NCBI GenBank assembly: GCA_934120135.1
Contig: CAKOTK010000008.1
Coordinates: 11,703-75,702, forward strand
DNA: 64,000 nt
Origin: an uncultured Clostridia bacterium
GTDB lineage: Bacteria; Bacillota; Clostridia; TANB77; CAG-508
Direction of reading: 5' to 3'
The position numbers were made by a program, and so were the translations under genes. Positions 8,079 to 16,200 of the stretch are shown here, piece by piece. The notes beneath the pieces were generated by a model. That model had not been told where the DNA came from and did not search any database. It saw only the letters and a list, made by a program, of their open reading frames with translations. Positions within the stretch are counted from its first letter, which is position 1. Each line of letters opens with the position of its first letter.

Positions 8079-8165
8079 TCTCTTCACTCCCAATATTCTT
8101 CCAGTTTTGATATATTTTAAGGATTAGCAAAGATAAAAAAATAGTTTTAAGCAGATATGTGTTTC

Positions 8166-8852
8166 TTAATACTGTGCTACAGAAAAATTATTTAATCTAA
8201 ACGCATGTACTTCTTCCTTCTTTAAACTATTTACCTTTATCTCATTATATAATATGTAAACTAGATTTTTTTGGTTCTTGTCTTGTACTATCATTTTTGT
8301 AATTTTTCCTGTTGTTTTGTCGATAAATAGCTTTTTTGAAGAAACATATTGATTATTATTCTGCAGTGTTACCTCCATAATTATCATATTATTTTCTTCA
8401 TAAAGTTTTTTATTGCTAGAATTCCTGTAATCTTCTATAAATGAATTTAGCCACAAAAAGTTTTCTGTCATGTATTGATAATTTTGGTACACAGTAGATA
8501 AATTTAATTTGGTGTTGTTTATTTTTAATGTATTTCCATCATATACTGTTTCTAGTCCACTTATGTTACTTGGTTCTAAAATTGTTTGTTTTTCTATATT
8601 TGGTGCAACATAACTTTGCTTTATTTTATATTTTGTTTTGTTTTTATTTGTTTCAACTTCTACATCTATCTCTGCTTCATATGAGCTAATATTTAAAATA
8701 TATTCTTCAATTTCTTGATTTGTTTTGTTACTTAAATTATTTCCCATTTTTGAATTTTTATTAACATTTCTAGAAAAAAAGTAAATTATTATTGCAATTA
8801 CTGCTATAACTACAATTGCAATGGTAATTTTTAAAATCATTTTATTTTTCAT
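8166..8852 (-). CDS. Membrane-anchored LolA/GerS-like protein
   Basis: A 228-residue protein with an uncleaved-looking N-terminal membrane segment (residues 7-26, ILKITIAIVVIAVIAIIIYF) and an extracytoplasmic domain rich in beta strands. The segments YILNISSYEAEIDVEVETNKNKTKYK, GLETVYDGNTLKI and LFIDKTTGKITKMIVQDKN are typical of LolA-fold carriers and of the GerS-related proteins needed for spore cortex maturation or germination in Clostridia. No lipobox Cys is present, unlike GerS. The gene lies upstream of the MazF-type gene, a link known around alr in other Firmicutes. Role in spores is inferred from family and context only. Confidence 0.6.
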   Translation of the reverse strand: MKNKMILKITIAIVVIAVIAIIIYFFSRNVNKNSKMGNNLSNKTNQEIEEYILNISSYEAEIDVEVETNKNKTKYKIKQSYVAPNIEKQTILEPSNISGLETVYDGNTLKINNTKLNLSTVYQNYQYMTENFLWLNSFIEDYRNSSNKKLYEENNMIIMEVTLQNNNQYVSSKKLFIDKTTGKITKMIVQDKNQKNLVYILYNEIKVNSLKKEEVHAFRLNNFSVAQY

Positions 8853-8931
8853 ATAATCAACTCCTACTGTAATTTATATTCGTTTTATATTAAAGTATTC
8901 ACGTCAAATATTGTCGTATTTTTGAATAGTA

Positions 8932-8964
8932 AAAGCATAAGCGAGTAAATTCACTTATGCTTTA
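8932..8964 (-). terminator. Terminator after dus
   Basis: AAAGCATAAG (8932-8941) pairs with CTTATGCTTT (8954-8963); the minus strand continues with T-rich sequence. It overlaps the dus stop codon. Confidence 0.8.
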
Positions 8965-9935
8965 TATGTTTTTAAAATATGTAATTATGCACTCTTGTAG
9001 TTCTTGCTTTGTTTCTATTTGATTTATTTTTTGGCGCATTTGTGTTGCGTTTGGTAAGTTTTTTAAATAATAGCTCATATATTTACGCATTTCTTTTATC
9101 CCTGTGTTTTCCCCTAAATATTTAACTTGCAAATCTATATGTTTTAATATTATTTCTAGCTTTTCTTCATTAGATACTGGTGTTATTTCTTGACCAGTTA
9201 AATATTCTTGGATTTCTCTAAATATCCATGGATTTCCTATACTATCTCTTCCTATCATTATTGCATCTACGCCAGTTTGTTCAAACATTTTTAATGCATC
9301 TTCTTTTGTCTTTATATCTCCATTTCCGTATTACTGGTACATTTACTGCTTGTTTCACTTGTTTTATAATATCCCAGTCTGCTTCTCCTGTATAAAATTG
9401 TTCTCTTGTTCTTCCATGTATAGTTATTGCTTTTACACCTTTTGATTCTGCTATTTTTGCTAACTCCACTGCCACAATATTATTATCATCCCAGCCTTTT
9501 CTCATTTTTAATGTTACAGGTACTTGAGAATTTTTAACAACTGCTTCAATAATATCTCCTGCTAGTTCTAGGTTTAATAATAGTTTACTTCCATCTCCGT
9601 TTTTTACTACTTTTGGTGCAGGGCATCCCATATTTATATCTATTATTGGTGATGTTTTGCTTAGTTGTTTTGCTGCAAATGACATTGCTTCAATATCATT
9701 TCCAAATATTTGAGCAGCTACCGGTATTTGTTCATTTTCTGTATTTAATAACAATTTTGTTTTTTCGTCGTTATAGAAGAGCCCTTTACTGCTTACCATT
9801 TCTGTATATGCTAAACCGAACTCCAAATTTTTCGCATATTAAACGAAATGGCAGGTTGGTTATTCCTGCCATTGGGGCTAGTAGTATGTTGTTTTTTAGT
9901 TTTACATTTCCTATTTTTAGTTCTTTTAAGTACAT
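8962..9935 (-). CDS. dus: tRNA-dihydrouridine synthase, full length only with two +1 frameshifts at CGG
   Basis: Flavoenzyme that reduces uridine to dihydrouridine in the tRNA D-loop. From the ATG at 9935 (GGAAGATAAG upstream) it reads MYLKELKIGNVKL, ILLAPMAGITNLPFRLICEKFG. At 9816-9818 the next in-frame codon is CGG; skipping one C gives GLAYTEMVSSKGL. It continues with the active-site Cys in INMGCPAPKV, LKMRKGWDD and ITIHGRTREQFY. At 9326-9328 there is a second in-frame CGG after VNVPVI; skipping one C gives GNGDIKTKEDALKMFEQTG and then GRDSIGNPWIF to the stop at 8962. The length, 974 nt, equals 324 codons plus exactly two bases, giving a normal 323-residue DusB-like protein. No other damage is visible, which argues against an old pseudogene. 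Sequencing error is the alternative. Confidence 0.9.
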
Positions 9936-10034
9936 CTTATCTTCCTTTTTCTATTATTAGATATAATTAAAAATGATAACTAGTCCGCAATGCCGCTGTT
10001 GCTAGTCTGTGCAATGTAAAAAAACAACCTGTTT

Positions 10035-11141
10035 TTATTCTATAAACATTGCTTTTTTGCGTCTGGTGCTTATGTTTAATAAAATTGCTATTATGGTTAG
10101 GTTTGTGAGCATTGAGCTTCCACCATAGCTTACAAATGGAAGTGGTATTCCTGTAATAGGTAATAGTCCCATTGTCATCCCTATATTTTCTAACATATGA
10201 AAGAAAAATATTCCAACTATTCCGGTTGCTATATATGAGCCTAAATCATCTTTGGCAGTTTTTGCTACTTGAATTGATTTTGTAATTAGTATTACATATA
10301 GCACAATTATGGCTCCTGCAACTACAAATCCCATTTCTTCACTTATAACTGCAAATATAAAGTCTGTGGTTTTTGGGTATAAATAACCTAATTGTGTTTG
10401 ATTTCCTTTAAATAGTCCCATTCCAAATATTTGCCCAGCCCCTATTGCTAGTTTTGATTGTATTATGTTATATCCATCTCCTCTTGGATCTAAGTTTGGA
10501 TTTAAATATACATCTATTCTCGCTTTAGCATGTTCTGGTAATATAAAGAAATATGCTAATGGTACCAAAATAACTACTAATAGTACAGCTGTTATAATAT
10601 ATTTTTTGTTTATTCCTGCTACATATAGCATAAATATCAATGCAACTAAGAATGCTAATGCTGTTCCGTAGTCTGGTTGCTTTATAATAAGTAATGTTGG
10701 TACTCCAACTGTTGCTAATATTATTCCTAGCTTCCAAAATCTATTTATTTCATCTCTACCTTTTTGTTGCAATTTTACCATAACATTTGCCAAGAATAGT
10801 ACTACTGCAATTTTGGCAAATTCGGCTGGCTGGAATGAAAATGGTCCTATATTAAACCAGCTAGTAGCCCCATTTATTGGTTCAGTAAATAATACTGCTA
10901 TAAGTGAAATAAGACTTAGCCCATATATCACTGGAGATATTTTAGCTAATATTTCATAATCCACCAAAATAACTACAACTATTACTGGAATGCTAATGCC
11001 TATCCACATAATTTGTTTTTTAAATTCCTCATAATCTGAATTTTGAGTGGCAGAAAAAAGTGCAACTAACCCTATTGCTAGTAGTATTATTGTGCATATT
11101 AAAATCCCCCACTCAAAATTTTTAAACATCTTTTTTTGCAT
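10035..11141 (-). CDS. rodA: RodA/FtsW-family peptidoglycan glycosyltransferase (RodA)
   Basis: SEDS-family glycan polymerase of 368 residues with about ten membrane segments. Conserved stretches include FSFQPAEFAKIAVVLFLA, KQPDYGTALAFL (the catalytic Asp loop in the SEDS family), GDGYNIIQSKLAIGAGQIFGMG, TDFIFAVISEEMGF and LLPITGIPLPFVSYGGSSML. RodA polymerises glycan strands for wall elongation together with a class B PBP. Its place behind minD and minE matches rodA in Clostridia, not ftsW of the mur cluster. Start ATG has GAGG upstream. It is the last gene of the minD-minE-rodA unit. Confidence 0.93.
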   Translation of the reverse strand: MQKKMFKNFEWGILICTIILLAIGLVALFSATQNSDYEEFKKQIMWIGISIPVIVVVILVDYEILAKISPVIYGLSLISLIAVLFTEPINGATSWFNIGPFSFQPAEFAKIAVVLFLANVMVKLQQKGRDEINRFWKLGIILATVGVPTLLIIKQPDYGTALAFLVALIFMLYVAGINKKYIITAVLLVVILVPLAYFFILPEHAKARIDVYLNPNLDPRGDGYNIIQSKLAIGAGQIFGMGLFKGNQTQLGYLYPKTTDFIFAVISEEMGFVVAGAIIVLYVILITKSIQVAKTAKDDLGSYIATGIVGIFFFHMLENIGMTMGLLPITGIPLPFVSYGGSSMLTNLTIIAILLNISTRRKKAMFIE

Positions 11142-11154
11142 GTTTAACCTCTAT

Positions 11155-11694
11155 TTAATTATTTGATGTTTCTTCTATATTATCTTCTACTTTTTGTTCT
11201 TTATTCTCTTCTCCTTTATTTTCTTCAGTATTTGTTGTGTTTTCTGTTTCTACACTTTCCTCTTGTGTAGAATTTTCAGTTTCTTCTTTAACTTGCTCTG
11301 TTTCTTCTTTTTCGTCTTTTACTTCTTCTTTTTCAGTTTCTTTAGATTTCTCTTTTTCGTTATTATTATCTTCTTGTTTTGGTACATTTACTTTTCTAGC
11401 TTCATTTTTAATTGTTACAATTGGAATATTTGCATATAGCGCAGGTGCCCCAACTGTGCCATCCTCATTAGCTTTGTTTGTTAAATGCACATCAATTTCC
11501 TTTTCATCAACATCTATGTATTTTTTTATTACTTCTATTATTTCTTGTTTCATAAGTTCCAAGAAATCGGCAGATACGTTTGCTCTATCTTGCATTAAAA
11601 CTAAGTGCAATCTTTCTTTTGCTGTATCTGAGCTTTCCTTGCTCTTTTCTTTTTTTACAAGACTTTTAAAAAAGTTCATTATATTTTCAAACAT
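11155..11694 (-). CDS. minE: Cell division topological factor MinE with long acidic tail
   Basis: MinE drives pole-to-pole oscillation of MinD and so places the division site. The N-terminal ~95 residues match MinE: amphipathic start MFENIMNFFKSLVKK, then AKERLHLVLMQDRA (MinD-binding helix/strand) and a C-terminal domain IDVHLTNKANEDGT. Usual MinE has about 85-95 residues; this has 179. The extra C-terminal 75 residues are almost only Glu, Lys, Asn, Thr and Val and are predicted disordered. The gene follows minD by 18 bp with GGAGG. minC is not in this operon as far as visible. Confidence 0.93.
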   Translation of the reverse strand: MFENIMNFFKSLVKKEKSKESSDTAKERLHLVLMQDRANVSADFLELMKQEIIEVIKKYIDVDEKEIDVHLTNKANEDGTVGAPALYANIPIVTIKNEARKVNVPKQEDNNNEKEKSKETEKEEVKDEKEETEQVKEETENSTQEESVETENTTNTEENKGEENKEQKVEDNIEETSNN

Positions 11695-11712
11695 GTTCTA
11701 CCTCCGTATGTA

Positions 11713-12504
11713 TTATTTTGTGAAGAAGTTTTTAACTTTTGCAAAAAATCCTTCTTTCTTTCCTGGTATTGTAATCTCTACATTTTCGCCTAATATTCTA
11801 CTAGCAATTTCTGTGTATGCTTTACCTGATGGAGCCTTATGATTTGTTACAACTGGCTCTCCTTTATTAGTTTGTGTAATAATAAATTCATCATCTGGTA
11901 CAACGCCAATTAAGTCAATTGATAATAGGTCTACTATATCTTCAACTTCCATCATTTCACCTTTTTTTACCATATTAGGTCTTAAGCGGTTAATAACTAA
12001 TTCAGGATTTTTAATTTCAGATGCTTCTAATAGTCCTATAATTCTGTCTGCATCACGAATAGCAGATATCTCTGCTGTAGTTACTACAATTGCTCTACTT
12101 GCTCCTGCAATTGCGTTTTTAAATCCTTGCTCTATTCCTGCTGGACAGTCTATTAAAATATAGTCAAATTCTTCTTTTAATTTTTCTGTTAATTCCTTCA
12201 TTTGTTCTTCATTTATTGCACTTTTATCTCTTGTTTGAGCTGCTGGAAGTAAAAACAACTCTTCAAAACGTTTATCTTTTATAAGAGCTTGTCTTAATTT
12301 ACATTTTTCTTCTACAACGTCTACAATGTCGTAAACTATTCTGTTCTCTAGTCCCATTACTACATCAAGGTTTCTTAAGCCAATATCAGTATCAACTAAT
12401 ACTACTTTTTTACCTCTTAACGCTAAAGCGGACCCAACATTTGCTGTAGTTGTAGTTTTTCCAACTCCACCTTTTCCAGATGTTATTACTATAACTTCTC
12501 CCAT
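11713..12504 (-). CDS. minD: Septum site-determining ATPase MinD
   Basis: ParA-type ATPase of 263 residues that binds the membrane and recruits the division inhibitor. The deviant Walker A motif SGKGGVGKTTTTANVG is at residues 9-24, switch I/II regions VDTDIGLRNLDVVMG and DYILIDCPAGIEQG follow, and the C-terminus IPGKKEGFFAKVKNFF is an amphipathic membrane-targeting helix. A strong promoter lies 60-90 bp upstream and the ribosome site is AAGGAGG. It begins the minD-minE-rodA transcription unit. Confidence 0.97.
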   Translation of the reverse strand: MGEVIVITSGKGGVGKTTTTANVGSALALRGKKVVLVDTDIGLRNLDVVMGLENRIVYDIVDVVEEKCKLRQALIKDKRFEELFLLPAAQTRDKSAINEEQMKELTEKLKEEFDYILIDCPAGIEQGFKNAIAGASRAIVVTTAEISAIRDADRIIGLLEASEIKNPELVINRLRPNMVKKGEMMEVEDIVDLLSIDLIGVVPDDEFIITQTNKGEPVVTNHKAPSGKAYTEIASRILGENVEITIPGKKEGFFAKVKNFFTK

Positions 12505-12562
12505 GATTTCCTCCTTAAATTTGGATATTATTTATTTTAAAAATGCAATATTAACAGTTTGT

Positions 12563-12591
12563 ATTATATAACAGATTCTGGTAAAAATCAA
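12563..12591 (-). promoter_or_regulatory. Promoter of minD-minE-rodA
   Basis: -35 TTGATT (12586-12591), 17-bp spacer, -10 TATAAT (12563-12568) on the minus strand. Confidence 0.82.
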
Positions 12592-12608
12592 TGTGTAGAG
12601 CACAAAAA

Positions 12609-12644
12609 ACTGTGCAATTCTAAATTTTATTAGAATTGCACAGT
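12609..12644 (-). terminator. Terminator after the second FGE-fold gene
   Basis: A perfect 14-bp stem ACTGTGCAATTCTA / TAGAATTGCACAGT with an 8-nt loop, followed by a T-run on the minus strand. It sits about 25 bp after the stop codon of the FGE-fold gene, a place where DGR targets may also carry a hairpin. Confidence 0.88.
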
Positions 12645-12670
12645 TGTATTCTCATCTTGTTGGCGCAGGG

Positions 12671-12800
12671 TTACTTGTAAAGTGAGGGCCTAAAACCAAT
12701 GTAGTTGCTGCTGCTAGTCTTAATGTAGTAGTAACGGTAAGAAGCTGGAACGACAGAGCCATTGACGCCGTAGCTGCCACCCCTAAGAGCACAAGGACCG
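12671..12800 (-). other. Candidate DGR variable region (VR1)
   Basis: The last ~42 codons of the FGE-fold gene switch from AAT/TAT-type codons to TAC, AAC, AGC, GGC and GTC. They end with GFRPSLYK, and ACCCTGCGCCA follows the stop. The 5' border CCTTGT-N-CTC-N-TAGGGG-N-GGC is shared with the other paralogue. The three variable bases in that block (G/A, T/G, T/A) could all derive from adenines in a common template. Template and reverse transcriptase are not in the window. Confidence 0.5.
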
Positions 12801-13960
12801 AGGGTATCAGTGGTATATTCTAATGTCCATTCACTTACATTTCCAGCTAAGTCATATATATTCATTTTTTTACACGCATCACTTGCTCCTGTGGTTAATA
12901 ATATTGAATTACTACTTGAACTTGCTGAAAGTTTTGTACTTTTTCCATTTGCATATGTTACGCAATTTGCTAATGCTGTATTATAATTATACCATGTAGT
13001 TAATGCTCCATATTTTGCATATTTTCCTCTATTTATTTCAAAACTTGCATCTCTATAATTTCCCCAATCTTTACTATCAGTTCTTAATGCTCTTTGTATT
13101 GTTGCTAAAGCTGTTCCGTTTGCTACTTCCTTTACTTCTATATGTTTTAATACTAAATCCCATTGTACTCCGAACATTAAACTACTTGTATAACTTTTTT
13201 CTGTTGATAGTTGACTTGCTAATGCTTGTGCTTGACTACATGTTACATAAGTATATGGATATACTGGATTTTCTACTGTTCCTTGTTTTGATAATGGTGT
13301 TACTGTCGCGTCTCTGTCTGCTGTTCTATTTTCTGTTATTCCTGCCTCATATCTTCCTATCCAAAATCCTCCATTTTCATATACGCTTTTTAACATTTTT
13401 TGTTTTAATTCTGTATATTGTGCACTTGTTAATCCTGTTGTAGCATTTGAATAATATGTGTCTGTATATTTAGTTCCATTCCTATAATAATCTGTATATT
13501 TATGCAAACAATATTCTATTTTATCATAATCTGTTGAGCTTGTAGGTTTATGGTCTGCTGTTGTTGTTTTTGTGTTATAACTACTATTTGCATATAAACT
13601 TCTTGGTACTTCTATCCATACATATTCATTTCCTTCTGAATCTCGTATTACTAGTCCATCATTTAAGTTAGTATCTGGATCTTTCTCAAATGTATCATCT
13701 GGATAGTATGGTCTTGTGTCTTTTGTTCTTGGCAATTGTCGTTCAATCTGTTCTTTCTTTGCTAAATATATCTGCTCTTTTTTGTTATTATCTTGTTCAT
13801 ATACTTCTTTTATTTTTATAAGTGTTTTTATTTGATTTTTTCTTGTAGCAACTGCTAACGAGAAAAGCGCAACTAATATTATTGTAAATGTTACTACTGC
13901 AATTGTAACATACATTGTCATAATACCTTTTTCACTTTTAACTTTATTTTTCATTTGCAT
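12671..13960 (-). CDS. Membrane-anchored protein with formylglycine-enzyme (SUMF1-type) fold; candidate variable protein
   Basis: 429 residues. An N-terminal pilin-like segment (MTMYVTIAVVTFTIILVALFSLAVA, residues 14-38) is followed by a charged coiled region and the domain: EGNEYVWIEVPRS, GGFWIGRYEAG, LMFGVQWDLVLKHIE, MNIYDLAGNVSEWTLEYT, CALRGGSYG and finally IGFRPSLYK. The C-terminal third is paralogous to the protein at 4046-5413. As there, the last ~42 codons have different codon use and are rich in Tyr, Ser and Asn, as in C-type-lectin-like diversification domains. The Cys pair of active formylglycine enzymes is not present. Start ATG at 13960 has AAAGGAAAG upstream. A promoter divergent from the oxidoreductase operon and a strong terminator bound the gene, so it is monocistronic. 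Confidence 0.75.
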   Translation of the reverse strand: MQMKNKVKSEKGIMTMYVTIAVVTFTIILVALFSLAVATRKNQIKTLIKIKEVYEQDNNKKEQIYLAKKEQIERQLPRTKDTRPYYPDDTFEKDPDTNLNDGLVIRDSEGNEYVWIEVPRSLYANSSYNTKTTTADHKPTSSTDYDKIEYCLHKYTDYYRNGTKYTDTYYSNATTGLTSAQYTELKQKMLKSVYENGGFWIGRYEAGITENRTADRDATVTPLSKQGTVENPVYPYTYVTCSQAQALASQLSTEKSYTSSLMFGVQWDLVLKHIEVKEVANGTALATIQRALRTDSKDWGNYRDASFEINRGKYAKYGALTTWYNYNTALANCVTYANGKSTKLSASSSSNSILLTTGASDACKKMNIYDLAGNVSEWTLEYTTDTLGPCALRGGSYGVNGSVVPASYRYYYIKTSSSNYIGFRPSLYK

Positions 13961-13991
13961 ATTATCACTTTCCTTTACATTTTATATGTAT

Positions 13992-14020
13992 ATAATAATA
14001 AAAAAATACATTATTGTCAA
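13992..14020 (-). promoter_or_regulatory. Promoter of the FGE-fold gene
   Basis: -35 TTGACA (14015-14020), 17-bp spacer, -10 TATTAT (13992-13997) on the minus strand, 30-60 bp before the start codon. Confidence 0.75.
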
Positions 14021-14054
14021 TTGTTTTTCCAAAGTATAATTATACCTTTTTTTC

Positions 14055-14083
14055 TTGACATTATGCTTATTTAAGAATAAAAT
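14055..14083 (+). promoter_or_regulatory. Promoter of the oxidoreductase operon
   Basis: -35 TTGACA (14055-14060), 17-bp spacer, -10 TAAAAT (14078-14083), followed by AAGGAGG and the porG start at 14121. Confidence 0.85.
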
Positions 14084-14120
14084 AATACTTGAAAAATATT
14101 TAAGGAGGAATACTTAAACT

Positions 14121-14699
14121 ATGAAAGATTTAATTGAAATTAGATGGCATGGTAGAGGTGGTCAAGGTGCTAAAACAGCTTCTCTTTTACTTGCAGATGC
14201 TGCTTTTAACACTGGTAAATATATTCAAGGTTTTCCTGAATATGGTCCAGAAAGAATGGGTGCCCCTATTACTGCATATAACCGTATTAGTAATACACCA
14301 ATACGTATTCATAGTAATATATATGAACCAGATTATGTAGTAGTTGTGGATGATAGTTTATTAGAAGCTGTTGATGTAACTGCTGGTTTAAAACCTGATG
14401 GTGCAATAGTTATAAACACAACAAAAGGTGGAGATGAATTAAAATCTTTACTTAACGGATATACCGGAGATGTTTATACTATTGATGCAAGAAAAATATC
14501 ATTAGAAACTTTAGGTAAATATTTTCCAAATACTCCTATGCTTGCTGCAATTGTAAAGGTAAGTGGAGTAATTGAAGAAAAAGACTTTTTAGCTGATATG
14601 GAAGGTTCCTTTAAACACAAATTTGCTAAAAAACCTGAAGTTATTGATGGAAATATGAAAGCTTTAGAAATGGCTTTAAAAGAAGTTAATAAAGTTTAG
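14121..14699 (+). CDS. porG: 2-oxoacid:ferredoxin oxidoreductase, gamma subunit
   Basis: Gamma subunit (192 residues) of the four-subunit enzyme that oxidises pyruvate or a related 2-oxoacid to acyl-CoA and CO2 with ferredoxin as electron acceptor. Family features are the start EIRWHGRGGQGAKTASLLLADAA, PEYGPERMGAPITAYNRIS and the segment EPDYVVVVDDSLL. It is the first gene of gamma-delta-alpha-beta, the standard order for the archaeal/clostridial type. A strong promoter and AAGGAGG site precede it. The subunits fit pyruvate best, but 2-oxoisovalerate oxidoreductases are close relatives. Confidence 0.92.
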   Translation: MKDLIEIRWHGRGGQGAKTASLLLADAAFNTGKYIQGFPEYGPERMGAPITAYNRISNTPIRIHSNIYEPDYVVVVDDSLLEAVDVTAGLKPDGAIVINTTKGGDELKSLLNGYTGDVYTIDARKISLETLGKYFPNTPMLAAIVKVSGVIEEKDFLADMEGSFKHKFAKKPEVIDGNMKALEMALKEVNKV

Positions 14700-14713
14700 A
14701 AAGGATGGTTTAA

Positions 14714-14995
14714 ATGATTGATAAAAATACTCCAGCTTGTGATATGACTATTGGTGGTAATATTTATAAAGCTGGTAATGCTAGAGAATTTAAAACAGGT
14801 GACTGGAGAAGTGTTAAACCTATTTACATATCTGAAAAATGTACTCAATGTGGTTTATGTTTTCCAGTTTGCCCTGATGATGCTATTCCTGTAAATAAAG
14901 AAGGAAAGCGTGAAGATTTTAATTATGATTATTGCAAAGGTTGTGGAGTTTGCGCTAAAGTGTGCCCATTCCATGCCATTGAAATGACTGAGTAA
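14714..14995 (+). CDS. porD: 2-oxoacid:ferredoxin oxidoreductase, delta (ferredoxin-like) subunit
   Basis: A 93-residue subunit with two [4Fe-4S] clusters: CTQCGLCFPVCPDD and CKGCGVCAKVCPFHA, each CxxCxxCxxxCP. It passes electrons from the catalytic alpha/beta core to free ferredoxin. The N-terminal ~40 residues (AGNAREFKTGDWRSVKPI) are typical of PorD. It lies 14 bp after porG with AAAGGATGG and 13 bp before porA. Confidence 0.94.
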   Translation: MIDKNTPACDMTIGGNIYKAGNAREFKTGDWRSVKPIYISEKCTQCGLCFPVCPDDAIPVNKEGKREDFNYDYCKGCGVCAKVCPFHAIEMTE

Positions 14996-15008
14996 AGGAG
15001 ATTATAGT

Positions 15009-16190
15009 ATGGGAATTAGAGAAAGATTAAGTGGAAATGAAGCTGCTGCTATTGCTATGAAACAAATAAATCCAGATGTTGTAGCTGCCTTTCCTATAAC
15101 ACCTTCAACAGAAATACCTCAATATTTTTCTACTTTTGTTAGTAATGGCACTGTAGATACAGAATTTGTTGCTGTTGAAAGTGAGCATAGTGCTATGAGT
15201 GCTTGTGTTGGTGCAGAAGCTGCTGGTGCAAGAGCTATGACTGCTACTTCTGCTAATGGTTTATCATATATGTGGGAAATGATATATATCGCGTCCAGCT
15301 TAAGACTTCCTATTGTTATGAGCTTAGTAAATAGAGCTGTTTCAGGCCCATTAAATATTCACAATGATCATTCAGATGCAATGGGTGTAAGAGATGCTGG
15401 ATGGATTATGCTATTTTCTGAAAATAACCAAGAAGCATATGATAACTTAATTATGGCTCATAGAATTGCTGAAAACAAAGATGTTTTATTACCTTTAATG
15501 GTATGTCAAGATGGATTTATTACTTCTCATTCAATTGAAAATATTGAATTGATTGAAGATGATAAAGCAAAAGAATTTGTTGGGACATACAAACCAGAAC
15601 ATTATTTATTAAATGATAAAGAGCCAATTGCTGTTGGTCCATTAGATGTTCAATCATATTTATTTGAACATAAATACCAACAGGCTGAGGCAATGAGAAA
15701 TGCTAAAAAAGTTATTTTAGAAGTTGCCAAAGACTTTGAAAAAATGACTGGTAGAAAATATTCATTTTTTGAAGAATATAGAATGGATGATGCAGAAATT
15801 GCTGTTGTTTGTATGAACTCAACTGCTGGAACCACTAAAACAGTTGTGGATGAATTAAGAGAAAAAGGAATTAAAGCTGGTATGGTTAAGGTTCGTGTAT
15901 TTAGACCTTTCCCTGCTGAAGAAATTTCCGAAGCTTTAGGAAATTTAAAAGCTGTTGCAATAATGGACAAAGCTGATTCTTTAAATGCTATGGGTGGTGC
16001 ATTATATGAGGATGTTATATCAAGCATGTATACAGCCCAAAAGCAAGTTCCTGCTGTAAGCTATGTTTATGGTATTGGTGGTAGAGATACTACAAGTAAC
16101 AATATCCATGAAGTGTTTAATTATTTGGCACAAGTTGCTAAAACTGGTGAAATTGATAATCCATATCGTTATGTAGGATTAAGAAAGTGA
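15009..16190 (+). CDS. porA: 2-oxoacid:ferredoxin oxidoreductase, alpha subunit
   Basis: Alpha subunit (393 residues) with the pyrimidine-binding domain for thiamine diphosphate and the C-terminal transketolase-like domain. Conserved: LSGNEAAAIAMKQINPDVVAAFPITPSTEI, EFVAVESEHSAMSACVGAEAAGARAMTATSANGL and the loop NRAVSGPLNIHNDHSD. The segment near 300 (KVRVFRPFPAEEISEAL) contacts CoA in the family. The ribosome site is AAAGGAG. It works with porB as the catalytic half of the enzyme. Confidence 0.95.
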   Translation: MGIRERLSGNEAAAIAMKQINPDVVAAFPITPSTEIPQYFSTFVSNGTVDTEFVAVESEHSAMSACVGAEAAGARAMTATSANGLSYMWEMIYIASSLRLPIVMSLVNRAVSGPLNIHNDHSDAMGVRDAGWIMLFSENNQEAYDNLIMAHRIAENKDVLLPLMVCQDGFITSHSIENIELIEDDKAKEFVGTYKPEHYLLNDKEPIAVGPLDVQSYLFEHKYQQAEAMRNAKKVILEVAKDFEKMTGRKYSFFEEYRMDDAEIAVVCMNSTAGTTKTVVDELREKGIKAGMVKVRVFRPFPAEEISEALGNLKAVAIMDKADSLNAMGGALYEDVISSMYTAQKQVPAVSYVYGIGGRDTTSNNIHEVFNYLAQVAKTGEIDNPYRYVGLRK

Positions 16191-16200
16191 GGAAAATTTT

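Noticed and set aside
8962..9826. Two separate short genes in place of dus
   Set aside because: The pieces are consecutive parts of one conserved enzyme, neither has a credible start signal, and together with the upstream part they give the exact family length.
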